In this document: positions 34,201 to 46,961 of the stretch, piece by piece
Position numbering within the stretch: the first letter of the stretch is position 1
How the letters are laid out: each line of letters opens with the position of its first letter
NCBI GenBank assembly: GCA_000226015.1
Contig: JH153480.1
Location: 7,051 to 66,128 of the forward strand
Direction: 5' to 3'
Source: Mnemiopsis leidyi
Lineage: Eukaryota > Ctenophora > Tentaculata > Lobata > Bolinopsidae
DNA: 59,078 nucleotides
The notes under the pieces: model-generated
What the model was told of the DNA's origin: nothing
Seen by the model: the letters and a program-made list of their open reading frames with translations, nothing else
Database searches by the model: none
Translations under genes and position numbers: made by a program

Positions 34201-37200
34201 ATTATCCCCGACCTAGCTCCAGAGTATCTTGAAAAATGGAAGGATTTTCAAACCGCCTACGATTGTTTTCAGAACGGACTGAAAATTAGTCCTAACGGCC
34301 GGTTAGTCATTATCAACGGTATTCGATGTAGCATGGGTGCAGATTATCATTTGAGATAAACTTTTTAGTTACCGAGAAATTTTCTTTAGTTTGCTTTAGA
34401 GGCGAAACTTTACTATGAGCCCCCCAGTCATTGTTTTACATTTTACTTTTTGGGGGCGGAGCTCCAGAAAATTTTGTTTAATTTGTTGAAATTAAGGAAA
34501 AATTGAGCTTTGCTGTTTCGTTCTGGGGGCGAAGCCCCCTAAAATTTTAGGAAAATCAGGATTAAACAGTCTCAGATAATGAATCTGGCAATAAAGGAAA
34601 GGATTTACTTCGTTATTTTGTTCTCAGGAGAAGCCCCGGATATTTTGGAAATGGAAACTGCAGGCTGCAATTATGTAACGGATTAATTTAAGTCTATGAT
34701 AATTTCAATTCTATTCTAGGGGCGGAGCCCCAGAAAATTTTAGAAAATCATGATTTATCAAGAAACGAATCTGGCAATAAAGGAACAGCTGAATGCTGAT
34801 CTTCGTTATTATGTATCTTCTCGGCTGAAGCCCGGATTTTTGGAAACTACAGGCAACAGGCTAAAATTTTGGAACGGCTACAGCGTATCATTTCAATCTA
34901 CAATTCTGGGGGGAAGCCCCCGAAAATTTTAGATAAAATCACGATTAATTAGTCTCAGTTAACGAATCTGGCAATAAAGGAAAGGATTTACTTCGTTATT
35001 TTGTTTACAGGAGAAGCCCCGGATATTTTGGAAATGGAAACTGCAGGCTGCAATTTTGGAACGGCTAAAGCGTATCATTTCAATCTAAAATTCTGGGGGA
35101 AAGCCCCCGAAAATTTTAGAAAAATCATCATTAATTTGTCGCTGACAACGTTTCTGGGAATAAAGTAAAGGCTATTCTTGGTTATTTTTTGGAAACTGTC
35201 AGCTGCAATTTTCGAAGAGCTAAGTACATCATTTCAATTCTATTTAAAGAAATCCTTGTGAAATTGTCCTAAACAACTAATCTGGCTGGCGAACTAAAGT
35301 TTTTAGTTTATTGTGACAAAATTATAATGTTGTCAACAGAATTCAATTATGCTTATCAAATTTGGAGCAAACTCAGAACATCCCAGAAATGGAAATCAAA
35401 CCTTTAGTTTGATTTGTTGCACGAAAAAATGGGTGCTAAACAATACTGAACATTATTACATTAAACGGTTTGGATCTTTTTTCCCCCATAAAGAACCAAT
35501 TACCAAACTAAAATTTGAGAAAAATTTCATTTAGTTAGGTTTCAAAGTTGTATGACACTTTGATTTTCCTTTGAAATTTTTTTTTCATAAAGAACCAATT
35601 ACCAAACTAAAATTTGAGAAAAATGTTATTTAGTTAGGTTTCAAAGTTGTATGACACTTTGATTTTTCTTTGAAAATTTTTGCACGCCAATTTTCAAGAA
35701 AAATTCTTTAGTTTGCTTTCAATTCTTTATGTTCCGAGGGGACCTCAAATCGACCTTTTCTGCAGGGGTGCGATGTAGTTTGTAAACAACACATATTTTG
35801 TAATTTTCTGGAAACATAAATCCCGGAAATTTAGTTCATTCAAGACAACCACTAGCCAAACTGGACTAGGTTGAATTCCTGAAAGCTGGCAGGATTTTAT
35901 GTCCGGAAAATCAGGTTTCTTTGACATGAATTATCACAGCACATTTGCTTGCTAGCTTTAAAGGGATTAAAAATTAAATGCCAGTTTGCTTGAAAGTAAA
36001 AAAACCCTCATGATTTGTTTTGTATTGTGTAGAGAAATTCGCACAAATACGCTCATAAGCCCCCAGTTCTTGGCATCTAGCTACACTGTAGCCTTTTGGT
36101 ATTTTCGTCGAACGCATTTGAAAACATCTAAAATTTCTACACAAATTTACCCTGGAAAACCAATGGCCTGAAATTTGAGAGTCTTATCAGTATCCAAGAT
36201 AGACAGATCAAGTTTGACCCAGCCAGTGGGGGTTCATTGCCACTTCATCCCGAACACTCCACAAGATAGGGGAACCTAACTCGGTAGTGGGTCGAAATTC
36301 GATTACCATTGCACGCCTGAGCTTAGCACTTGAGCAGGGTGCACGTCAAACACACGTCATTATGGTTGAGATCGCGTAGGTAAACCTAGACAAGGAATGT
36401 GAAGTGTTAGAGAAATATTTGCAGGTGTTTAGGACAACGACCTGGACCAGATAAGCCGTACAGTTGGCTCACCTACACCGAGGTTGCTGCCAAAGTGAAG
36501 AGGATGGGATCCGGTTTTATCTCTTACGGGTTTAAACCAGGTATGTAGGCTGCAGCTTTGGATAATGCTGAAAATTTTGTAAGGCTTATTTTAGTTGACA
36601 AACATTGATATTGTCTTGGATTAGTCAGATAATGTTTCGTGATTGGTATAGCCCGAATTGGTTAAGGTAAATTCAATGATTTTATATTATATCATATTTG
36701 AAATGTTTTGTCCGGTTGGCCCATGATCTGAAATCGGGTGTGTCTTATGTCTTTTATAACATATGATTTATTAGTCATTGATAAAAAGCTGCCATAAATC
36801 ATGTCATAGACAATTTCCTTTTCAGGTATTTACTATTTTTCGTACAATCAAATATTGTGATAGTAAATCGTGCGATCAATCTATAAATTAATCAAATTAC
36901 AAGTAACTATCAACTGTACCATCGATAATAACCTGGCATTTTAAACATCTTTCTACAGCTGCAAACTTTTACTAAATATTTTTACCGAATGGTTTTAACT
37001 ATTTTCTCTCTACGCTACAATGCTGAATATTTCGCTCAGGGTATGCACAAAGCGGCATGTATATTAAATTGGCTAAGTTGGTTATCCTGTCTATAAAATG
37101 TGTTCTAGAACTTTTCAACTTTCACACGATTTTTCTTGAATGCGTCCATTGTCTGACCATGCCAAACTGGTTACTGTCTGGAATGTTAAGAGACGCCAGT

Positions 37201-40200
37201 ACAGATACTTCTCGTAGAGCTGTTTAAGGCTCTATTGAGGCCCGCTCGAACGATTTCTAGAACTCCTTTCAGCGATTGAAATTTCGTATTGACGTCATTT
37301 GAAATGAATATAGGACGCGAGTTAGACTAATAAAATAGAGAGTGTACGCTCGGCGACAATGAAGTAGGAACTTATTCTTTCCAGGATGAGTGGCAGTCTC
37401 CTTCAGTCTTGACCGAACTTTGACGAAATTTACCTTCCTATTGTTAGAAAGATCATTAAGATTTGAAGCTTGAAGTCTGGCATTACGTAATTTGTTTACA
37501 TGGTTACGTTGTTGGATTCTTGCCAGACATTTTAGGACGAATATTCCGTTACGAATCTTGATTTTCCTGTTGCAAAGTCTATAGAATAACATTTCCAATT
37601 CGCTTTGATCCTGATTTCTCATCCAGATCTATACAGCGGAATGTCTGATAGGATGATAATAAGCTTACGAAAGTAACTCTCTTACGTAAAAACCGGAACT
37701 ATCTTTCTTTCGACTCAGAGCTAAAGGATCGGGGGGCCCACCGCATCATTTTAAAGTCGCTAACTCTATTACTATAACATTCCTATCGTTCCTTAGCCTT
37801 GAAATGTCATGGACCAAGGATTTTAAAGTAATTTGTGAGAGCAAGAGCCCAAAATAAAACGTTGTTTTGTGTATAGGCTGCGCTAAGTCATGGATATTTG
37901 TAATGTACACAAAGCAGTGGCTCTAGGATTTTTAGTTGTGAATGAAGAACGGTTCATGACTTTATGAGATATGTAAATATATCTTATTGGAAATGCTGAA
38001 GTTTTAAAAAAGCCACATTAAATTATTGCTCCCTTAAAGTACCAAAGTAGAAAACACAAACTTGTTTAGTCCAAATCTTTTTACAGTTCTATGGAAAAAT
38101 CGTCATCTTCAAACAGTAAACACCCATGAATCGGGACTCGACTTAAACCCAAAACACTTTTCCAGGTCAAGAAACGTTTGTTGGAATATTCGCCCAAAAC
38201 AGCATCTCATGGCACTGTACAATGCAGATGTGTAACCACTATAGCATGGTCCTGGTTCCTCTCTACGACACGTTGGGAGAACAGGCGGTCCAGGTATTGT
38301 TCATGCGTGTTTGTGTCTCAGTACTGTCTTAGTACTTAATTCAGGGAACTGTACTGTTAAGTGTGACTAATTCTGAGAAACACAACAATATGAATTATAT
38401 ACAGCTTTAAGAGGTATTGAAATCCCTAGATTGTTTGTAAAGGGTAATAGTATTCCCATTTCCCCTGCTACAAAGTGGGACACAAGGCCTTAATTTAATT
38501 ATCTTGGGCCCGTTAGGGCTCAGCGGTTATACATACACTCATGATTCAATTTACATCAAAACCAGGCTATAATCTAGATAGCGATGGCCCAGTATTTTTG
38601 ACAAAAATATTCCCATCTTCCCTTTTTTATCGTTTACCGAGAGAAGATTTTAATTCTGTTGTGGAACCCCCCCCCCCCAGATAGTCTCTAGATCTTAGTA
38701 TTTTCTATTTGTATACCCATTCCATGAATTAAAACTCGCGCGTACGTCGTGTCTAAAGACACACTATTTATCGCATTTATTATGTGTTCGCTGTGATGCC
38801 AGAATTTCAAACACGTACAATTAATTAGATCGCGTTCTTATCTGCTCTGTGGCTAAAAAAATCGAACGAGTGAAGCGTGCAGTGCAATGTAAACGTTCGA
38901 GTCGCATCCTCCATAATATCCCGCTTTTAAGCAGCCCTCAATCTATCCAGTTCTGTATTAGGCCCATTCTGGGTCCAGCTATGGGCAAATTTGTTTCTCC
39001 ACGCTCAGAATTGTGAGCCAGGTGATAATGGAGAAGTTATAATTAGCTCTTCTAAATTGTAAGGTGTGCCTCGTGCCACTGATAAGACGAATACAGGTTT
39101 GATAACATGTTCTGTGGTGACGTTCCGATTCTTCTCCGACAACAAATTGTCTGGAAGTATTAAGTCGCACACTTTTCGACTGATTAAATACTTTATCTGA
39201 AGTCTTTAGTATTTAATTAGCTTAGGGTGCAATAATCGTCAACCGGTCAACCCTGTATTCGTGCATTTCATTGAGCCTTCGTCCTCATAATTCATTTTAC
39301 GCAAGTCCTTGAATAAGATTTAAACTTATCAATTTTTTTAAATCTAAGACTCGTGAGTCGTGACATATATGGAATTATAACTTCATGATGCCTCGCGCCG
39401 AAACGTTGTGTTGGCAACAATTTGAATTTAACCTGTCTCGCAAGTTTGGACAGGATTAGTAGTAATAAAATTTGGGCCTGACCTGTCTTTGATAAAGAAA
39501 ACAACTAATGGTCACAACCTAAAAAGTTGAGAATTGTGTTATTGGATAAACCCAACAACATAACTACATATTTACAATTTCGATCAGACCTTATAATTAC
39601 AAGCTCACGAGTTTGGAAACTTTCCGGATAACAACCAAATAGACCTTAATGCCTAAATTGCAACCGTTCCATCCTAAAAGATTACATAACAAAAAGCAAC
39701 ACAAACCCCCCCCCCCAGTACATATTGAGTCAGACCAAGTTAAAGGTGGTGTGTACGGACAGCAAGCGACTAGACACTCTCCTCAAGTTCATTACAGCAG
39801 ATTCCAACGTTTCTCTTATCGTTCTTACTGACGGCGCGCCTTCCTCGGATCAGGAGGTAAAGATAGCTTTATTTCACAAAATGGCGATTATAATTTTGTG
39901 CGATTTTATGGTTAAACCATCAGCAAATTTATGAATTTCAGGAATTTGAATGCAAAAGCTACACCGATTCCAGCTTTGCATTAACACATAAAAATTGTTA
40001 GGCAGCAGCATCTGGGGTTGGTATCGACATCAAGACACTTGATGAGATGGAGACGATGGGAGAGAAATCTCTACAAGAATACACTCCTCCCGTAGCATCA
40101 GACATAGCTCTTATCTGTTATACCAGCGGTACGACGGGACTTCCTAAAGGAGCCATGATCACACACAGTGAGTGTTTTGTAGCTGCAGTGTTGACGTTTT

Positions 40201-43200
40201 TAACTTGGATCTGTTCCAGAGATTGCTGTTTTAAAGTTTTAGATACCCCGTCTCTGTGATCGGGTTTCATGATTTACTATTTAGTTGTACGACATTTTCT
40301 GGTCTTCTAGAACAATCTTTGTGAATTCTTGTACGACTTCGGACTTACGACATGCTGCAGCAATGAGTTTAAAACTTTTTGTTTCACTGCATATAATTTG
40401 CGTCTTTACTTAATCCCTAAATTATTTTGAGCGTGACAGCACGTTTCTACACCGTCCTGTTTCGTTTAAACATATCATGAAACATATCACGATAGTTCTA
40501 TGTGTACCATCTTGGCTCTTGCCAACAGCTGAGTATCATATACGTGTGTCCAATGTATGATACTACTATCCATGCTTCAAAAAGACAAATTAAGTGTTAT
40601 ATTCAAGACAGGTGAAGAGTAAAATGAAAACTGAGCTTCTAAGATTAGACTTATCCAACTGTAACACCAACGTTCCCTCACCCAACTCCTCACCCTTAAC
40701 ACATCTGTCCCCAGAGAACATAGGCTCGGTGTGTGGTGTGATCATCCAGAACCTCTGGGGATACCCAGTCGATCACAACGACATCTTCATCTCCTACCTC
40801 CCCGCCGCCCATGTCTACGAGTTCGCTATGGAATGTTTCCTGGCCTCTCTGGGGGCCAAGATAGGCTTCTACCAGGTGAGTTTTCTCTGTTTTCCCTCGC
40901 ACTTGTAACTCTCGTCCTCCCTCAGATAACATATTCATGACCTGTCTGGGGATGCGCCGCAATATCATGCCATTTCCCCACGGCAAGGACGACTGTCTTA
41001 TCTCCTACCTGCCCGCTGCCCACGTCTACCAATACTCAATCGAATGTTACTTAGGCCTTATTGGTGGGAGTATCGGGTTTTTCCAGGTAGTCTCCGTCTC
41101 GTTTTAAACTGTCAAGTTTGGTAGATTTCGTGGGGAAATCTTGTAAAGAAGATCAATTGTCGATAATCAGATGTTTGGGAACCAAGTCCAGAGGAAATTC
41201 AGTGGAATCTGGATTGGTATATGAATGTTTTGGTCGCGAAAATAAAGCTGATGAAGTCGTGATGGGCTTTTGGCCTGGAGCTCTTTAGCTCTTTAGGCCT
41301 ATCCCCTGCCAATCCTCATCGATAATTGATGAACTATTTGGGTAAATTTAATCCAAATACGCTTTACCTACTAAATGTTGTTATTTTAGTTGCTTATTAT
41401 TTGATCGATAGCAACTTTATTTATAATCCTAATTAACACGGTGTGATTTTATTTCAATACTGATTTACTCGCAAGTCGCATCTCTTAAAGGGCTTCTCGG
41501 TATAATGAATGGCATAAGTCTGCTTTAGTTGTCAGGGCAATATTATAACTTTGACAAATAAGCAAAGATCAATATTGGATGGGCAGTTACTTGAAATATT
41601 GCTTTAAAGGTTTTTATTGCTAATTGCTCGATCCCACTCCTAAACTGCTGTCCTGAATCTCAAATATTGAATGGAGAATTTTAATACATGTTTTTTAGGA
41701 ATCGATAAAAATCATTTTGCCAAATCTTGAAAAATATAATTCGATTGCCCGCTATTTAGGATTTAAGAGTCATTCTCTTTTTATTTGTTACTTTGTTAGC
41801 TTTTTCCCTTATATGGTGTAATTGCTTACCTTACAGGATCTAGATAGAAATATGTCGCAATTTCAGCCATTTTACTTAGAATTTGTCAATCTTGCTACAA
41901 TGTACTCTAGACTCATCTAGTCACTTGTACTTGGTATAATAGGTTGACATTCACAATGTTGATCTAGCTCGTCACGAAATTGTGCTTACTATTACGTCAT
42001 TCTTCCATCACATGGCTGTTCCGATCAATCCAGATAAATGTACATCAGACATAAAACGAGTCTTTCTCATGCGTACACTATTCAGCTTGGTATTGATCAA
42101 TGTGCTTGCACTATTGAGTCTCTCATGGCCTGCTGCCAGATCTTTTTGTATCGAAATATGTGAAGTGTTGTATGGTATGTGAATTCAACAAAACGTGCCG
42201 TTTGATGATACGATAGAAGTGCGATGTGAAACTTTGACTCAAACTAATGAATACCATGCATAGTTAGTCTGGTAACTGGTTTATTAATTCCAGCTATGAA
42301 TATCGCTATGTCATCAAGTTGTAACCCTCACCTTGCACCCAGGGTAACATAAAGCTACTCCTGGACGACATAGCGCAACTCCAACCCACAGTATTCCCCT
42401 CGGTACCGCGTGTACTGAACAAACTACACGACAGGATAATGGAGGGTATTGGGCAAAAACCAGCCTTCGTCCAGTGGCTCATCGGCAAAGCGACCAGCAG
42501 CAAACTTGCAGAGGTGAGAGAGCTGCGTGTTTGTCTTGGAATCTTGGCAAGCGGTTTGTTTTTGTAATCATCGAGCGGAATTCCTGTGGTTTTCTTGGAA
42601 AATATTGCAAATATGTACATGAATATGCACATAAAGCATAATTTTCTCATATTTGACATAAAGAGACGCCAAGTAGCCTACCAGACACAAGTTTGATGTG
42701 CGTTAACATTGAATATGATTATTTTTTAAGGATGCTCTTGCATCAAAGCTAAGCGCCAACCCTATTTAAAAAATAACAAGTTGTTTTGATGAAAATGTGA
42801 AATGACTCAGCAATCAAGTAGTTTTTTTTCGATGCCTATACGCTTGTGTCACAAGGCCCTTTACTGTGTAATATATTTCCGTAGAGGTAAAACAGATTCC
42901 GTGACTTTTAAATTCTCAATTTGTTAATTAGTTCAGACGAAATGTGAGCTGCAATCTGACACTGGTCTTAAGTTTAGAAAATTGTTGAATTTTATTTCTC
43001 AGTCAGAGGAGTTCTGAAACAAATTGTTAATATTTAGTCAGAAAATTATATTTAGTCAGAAAATTAAAATTAAAAGAAATCAAAAGGATTGTGTCTAATA
43101 GTCACGATTGTTTCTTGAAACATCTCAAAATTCGCAACTTCTCCTTTTTTCTAACTCTCAGGTCAAAATGTAATATAGCCGTTTCAATGGTAGTTGCTGT

Positions 43201-44929
43201 CAAATAACTGTCAGAAATTTACTCCGTGTCTATCCAGGTGAACAGAGGTATTGTACGACAGAACTCAATATGGGACTACCTGATATTCAAGAAAATCAGG
43301 AAATTGCTGGGAGGAAACATCCGAATAGTGATTACAGGTTCCGCTCCCATCGCACCCAGTGTTTTACAATGGTACGTGGGATACACTCTGAATTATCTCA
43401 TTCGAGAATAGAAATATCTCCATTTATAGTTGAAAATTCCTTATGAATAGCTAAATGAATCATGATTTAATTATAATATTGTCAGGCAATATAAAGCAGT
43501 TTGGATGTCCCACTTCACAAGAACTTGCTGCTCTACCAGCTCTAACCTCCCCCCTCTGTCAGGTACAGATCAGTGTTGGGATGTTTCGTGATAGAAGGGT
43601 ACGGACAGACGGAGAACTGTGGAGTAGGGACGATGTCCCTGTTCGGGGACACCACCCCCGGCCACGTGGGAGTCCCGTCCCCTCTCACCAACATGAAGTT
43701 GAGCGACGTCCCGGAAATGAACTACCGAGCCAGTGAGGGCAAGGGAGAGGTCAGTTCGTGTAAATTGTTACAATAGCGTGTGCTTTTTATAATGCCTGAC
43801 GAATAAGGTGATACACTGTAGCGACTTTTATGATTTCACTGTGCTTTTGATATTACCCAATTCAAGCCCAGCAACTTCATTCTGCACTTCTCATTTCATG
43901 AACTGAATATCCCGATGGTAAATTCTTATCAGTACCTGAACAGTTATATGGCCGCCCAAGTTCTGTAATTTCTGTCCTACTTCTGCATAATAACAGTTGT
44001 TAAGGAGCTCTTAACTTGCAACTCAATTACCTGCAGTGTTATATAAAACCCAAATTGTCCGCCTATCATATTTCATTCTTTTCAATTTACCTATTTACCT
44101 ACCTGTGAATCTCAACGTACACTTTGGGCGATGTTTTACGCTACAACTACCTTATTTAAATAAATTATATGTTTAGGGCAGCACCTGGCCACATATTTAG
44201 CGATTACTTCGAAATAGCCCGGCTCTGATTTAAATAAGATTCGCACCATGTGGAATAGAATATGGTTCGTTTTGTGGCAATAAAAATCCACTGCGAAATT
44301 TCTAGATTTACAATATGCAGCTGTTAGCGTAACAAGATATGATTCTCGCTAAAATCTCTTTGTTTCAGATCTGCATCAAAGGACCTATCGTATTTAAAGG
44401 ATACTTCCAAGACCCCAAGAAGACCGCCGAGACAATAGATAGTGACGGATGGCTTCATACAGGTGACATCGGAACGTGGACAGACCACGGCTGTGTCAAG
44501 ATCATCGACCGGAAGAAGAACATCTTCAAGCTAGCCCAGGGAGAATACATCGCGCCAGAGAAGATCGAGATAGCTTATGAAGGAAGTCCCATGATAGCTC
44601 AGTGTTTCGTGTACGGAGACTCTCTTAAAGCCACACTAGTTGCTGTGGTGGTACCCGAGGAAACTGCCATTAAAGCCAAATATGGACAGGAAATTACTCT
44701 GCAGGAGGCTTGCGAAAAGCGCGAAGTGTATGATGATATGATGGCCGAACTAACGAGAATCGGGAAGCCTTTATTGAAGGGATTCGAGCAAGTGAAGAAA
44801 ATTCATCTTTATCATGAACTATTTACCGTGGAAAATGATATGGCGACTCCTACCTTTAAGAAAAAGCGGGCTGTCATTGCGGAGCGATTTAAGCAACAGC
44901 TCAATAAGTTATATGAGGGTCTGGACTAG
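31244..44929 (+). CDS. ACSL: Long-chain acyl-CoA synthetase (ACSL1/5/6 type), intron-rich, with alternative gate exons
   Basis: Exons: 31244-31296 (possible first), 33648-33775, 34133-34301, 36425-36540, 38166-38293, 39719-39856, 40002-40167, then either 40715-40875 or 40926-41086, then 42343-42513, 43238-43371, 43563-43749 and 44369-44929. With the 31244 exon the protein is 703 residues; starting at the ATG at 33649 it is 685. Frame closes exactly either way. The N-terminus carries a hydrophobic anchor (VPAALTTSALALSYLMY). AMP-binding motifs: YTSGTTGLPKGAM near residue 284, GYGQTE, GWLHTGDIG and DRKKNIFKLAQGEYIAP. All look catalytically intact. The pair of gate exons gives two predicted isoforms with different fatty-acid tunnel entrances. 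It is paralogous to the gene at 25128-27284 but with unrelated intron positions. The first exon is weaker evidence than the rest. Introns contain a 190-bp tandem array, a 99-bp duplication and a 24-bp palindrome. Confidence 0.93.
33537..33560. repeat. 24-bp perfect palindrome before acyl-CoA synthetase 2 exon 2
   Basis: ATCATGATATTG followed by its exact complement. It is preceded by two copies of ATTATATAGTACATC. It lies about 90 bases upstream of the second exon, where a promoter for the shorter form could be. Confidence 0.7.
34440..35250. repeat. Tandem array of about 190-bp units in an ACSL intron
   Basis: Units begin near 34524, 34716, 34904 and 35090, with a partial unit near 34445. 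Each starts with a G-run/C-run hairpin; the first reads GGGGGCGAAGCCCCC. Units share AATCTGGCAATAAAGGAA. Units 1 and 3 are much closer to each other than to unit 2, which suggests duplication of a two-unit block of about 382 bp. Confidence 0.8.
35487..35684. repeat. 99-bp tandem duplication in an ACSL intron
   Basis: Two nearly identical copies start at 35487 and 35586 with CATAAAGAACCAATTACC. Few differences, so probably recent. Confidence 0.85.
36541..38165. other. ACSL intron without recognisable features
   Basis: About 1.6 kb of intron. A 117-codon reverse-strand ORF at 37269-37622 has no family resemblance and is probably chance. Other long introns of this gene (31297-33647, 38294-39718, 41087-42342, 42514-43237, 43750-44368) likewise show only AT-rich sequence. 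Confidence 0.5.
40715..40875 (+). other. ACSL: Gate exon A of acyl-CoA synthetase 2
   Basis: 161 nt, acceptor CCCCAG, donor GTGAGT. With one base from the preceding exon it encodes 54 residues starting KNIGSVCG and ending with FISYLPAAHVYEFAMEC and GAKIGFYQ. It covers the segment known in ACSLs as the fatty-acid gate. Confidence 0.9.
40926..41086 (+). other. ACSL: Gate exon B of acyl-CoA synthetase 2
   Basis: 161 nt, acceptor CCTCAG, donor GTAGTC. It encodes 54 residues starting NNIFMTCLG and ending with LISYLPAAHVYQYSIEC and GGSIGFFQ. By eye, 24 of 54 positions are identical to exon A. Its donor is weaker than that of exon A (GTAGTC against GTGAGT). Confidence 0.88.
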
Positions 44930-46961
44930 ATCATTAGTTTGGTTTCAGGGCGGTTTGTAGTATTTTTATGTAGCGTGCCGTATCGTACCGAATATCACAA
45001 GTGCAGTAAATATTAATAGATGTTTGTACTATTGCTATTTAATAATTAATAATTATTGATTGCGTAGAGCGTGATAGTTGAACAAATTTACTGTGATTTA
45101 ATTAAGCTGCAATTTTTTGTTCTGTCAAAGTATTTCCAAAATTTGAAATGTTTGAGTTGTAGTGGTCAAATTTAATGGAAGCTCGCGAAAATTCTCTCAT
45201 GAATCCTCTTATCATATCTCTGCTTGTATCTCTAAGATGTAAGAGTGCTGCGATTTGTTTGTCTTCTATAGCAACACTAATAAAGTCTCTCAAACTAGAT
45301 TAATGGTTCAGTCAAATTAAGTGGTTAAAACATGGAAATTAGTTTCAAACTGAATCTCTAATAATTCTCAGCCAAAATGGCTTCAATCCTAAAAGCATTA
45401 GTCGCTGCAAAGGAAAAATAACTTTAATGTGCATCACCAATTAAACTATTAGAGCCACATTTTTCGAACGGAATAGTGTTAATTGCTAAGCTTAGCGGTA
45501 ATTGCAACACCTAAAAGTATGTTGATGTGACATTATGCATTAAATTACTTAAAATACTCGACAAACAAAAAACTGTTGACGTATACGATTAGAGTATGGA
45601 TTATATGGTAGTCGACATACATGTAAGCATGTATGACCGATTGGTAAATGGCTGAATTATTTATGTTATTAGGATGGGTGAGGTGTTTAACAATCCTAAA
45701 CGGGTTCAGCTCGCACCGTTTTATTTTGATCCTACGGATCTGTTAATTTGGTCATGTTTCTGTTGTAGTGGTGCAATTTCAAAATAGATTAGGATAAAGT
45801 TGGGATTGTGTTTAATTTAAATGCAGCATTAAATCGATATGTATTATCTGTGTTTTGTATGTTCGTAACCGGAGAAAAGGCTGGTTGGCTTGCATTACAA
45901 TAAATAATTTTGAGTGTTGATACTTGATATTTAGAACTTACTGAAATTTGTATTGTAAAATTATGGTGTGATTATTTGTGACAATTCAACTGCTATTTGA
46001 TACCGTTTGTTACATGGTTTTAAGTTGACAGATAAAGGTTTCGTAGGCACGCCTGTGTCAAAATCAGACGATGACATGTCAGAACGACTCAACGAAAAGG
46101 AGGGCGCTTCAGACTACCAGTTTTTTGTGTGAAAATGGGATACGTACTATCGGATATTTGCGCGCGTAAATAATGCGCGCGTCCATAAAAATCATCTATT
46201 TCGATCAAATGACTTATCTGATCGAATCGATGGATTGCAGCACAATATTACTTGGTTAATTCAAGACCTCGCTCGAATCAAACCAGGCTGTTTTTTGGCA
46301 TAAGATTTTCCGTCCCTATCAATGTAACTTCTCAATCGTCGACCATGATGACCCTTGAAATGGCCTAAAGAGTTCTTCGTTCTAAACTGCACTGACCAGT
46401 GACCTTTGCAATGTCTGACAGAAAATTCACTATATAGACATCTAGATATTCAAATTTGCCTTCATTACTGGTAAAGATTTTTAAATTTGACTTTACGGTA
46501 CTGGTAACTCACAATATTGCATAATGTGAAGCGTCTATGAAATAAATCCTTGGTACAACTGATGTTTTCATGGCTAGCTTACAGGTTGGCGTGGTACATT
46601 AACTTAAAACGGAAGAATTCATACTTACACTGTGTGTCTCGGTTACTTTGATGATTTATTTTGTCTAGAGATTACACTGTATCTGATTTAACTGCGGGAC
46701 ATTGCCTGCGAGAAACAAAATGCGACACTACCCTCATTGCCCTTCTCATAGTAGACGATATACAGCTAAGATCACTAATAGTGGGTTTTTAATTCTCTTC
46801 TTTATATCCTTGAAATATTACCAAGGTAACCACTTGATATAGTGATTATCTCTATCACATCGTTTTAAGTTATGCTGAATATCGACAGTTGCAGATTTTA
46901 CAAAAAGGTCGGCATTTTCATGAGAAGAGAGTTTGATTTAACCTAAAAATCAGAATCTCAA
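44930..46961. other. Intergenic: acyl-CoA synthetase 2 to sulfotransferase
   Basis: About 2 kb of AT-rich DNA. It must hold the ACSL 3' UTR and the sulfotransferase promoter. No repeat, RNA gene or exon recognised. An AATAAA at about 45899 is too far from the stop to assign. Confidence 0.5.

Noticed and set aside
37269..37622. 117-codon reverse-strand ORF in an ACSL intron
   Set aside because: No resemblance to a protein family and no flanking splice or start context; consistent with chance in a long intron.
40594..40714. Upstream extension of gate exon A as coding sequence
   Set aside because: The phase from exon 40002-40167 requires entry at 40715, and a proper acceptor (CCCCAG) sits there.
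43455..43562. ORF extending upstream of the 43563 exon in a different frame
   Set aside because: The ACSL frame enters at 43563 after a clear acceptor; the longer ORF is a shadow.
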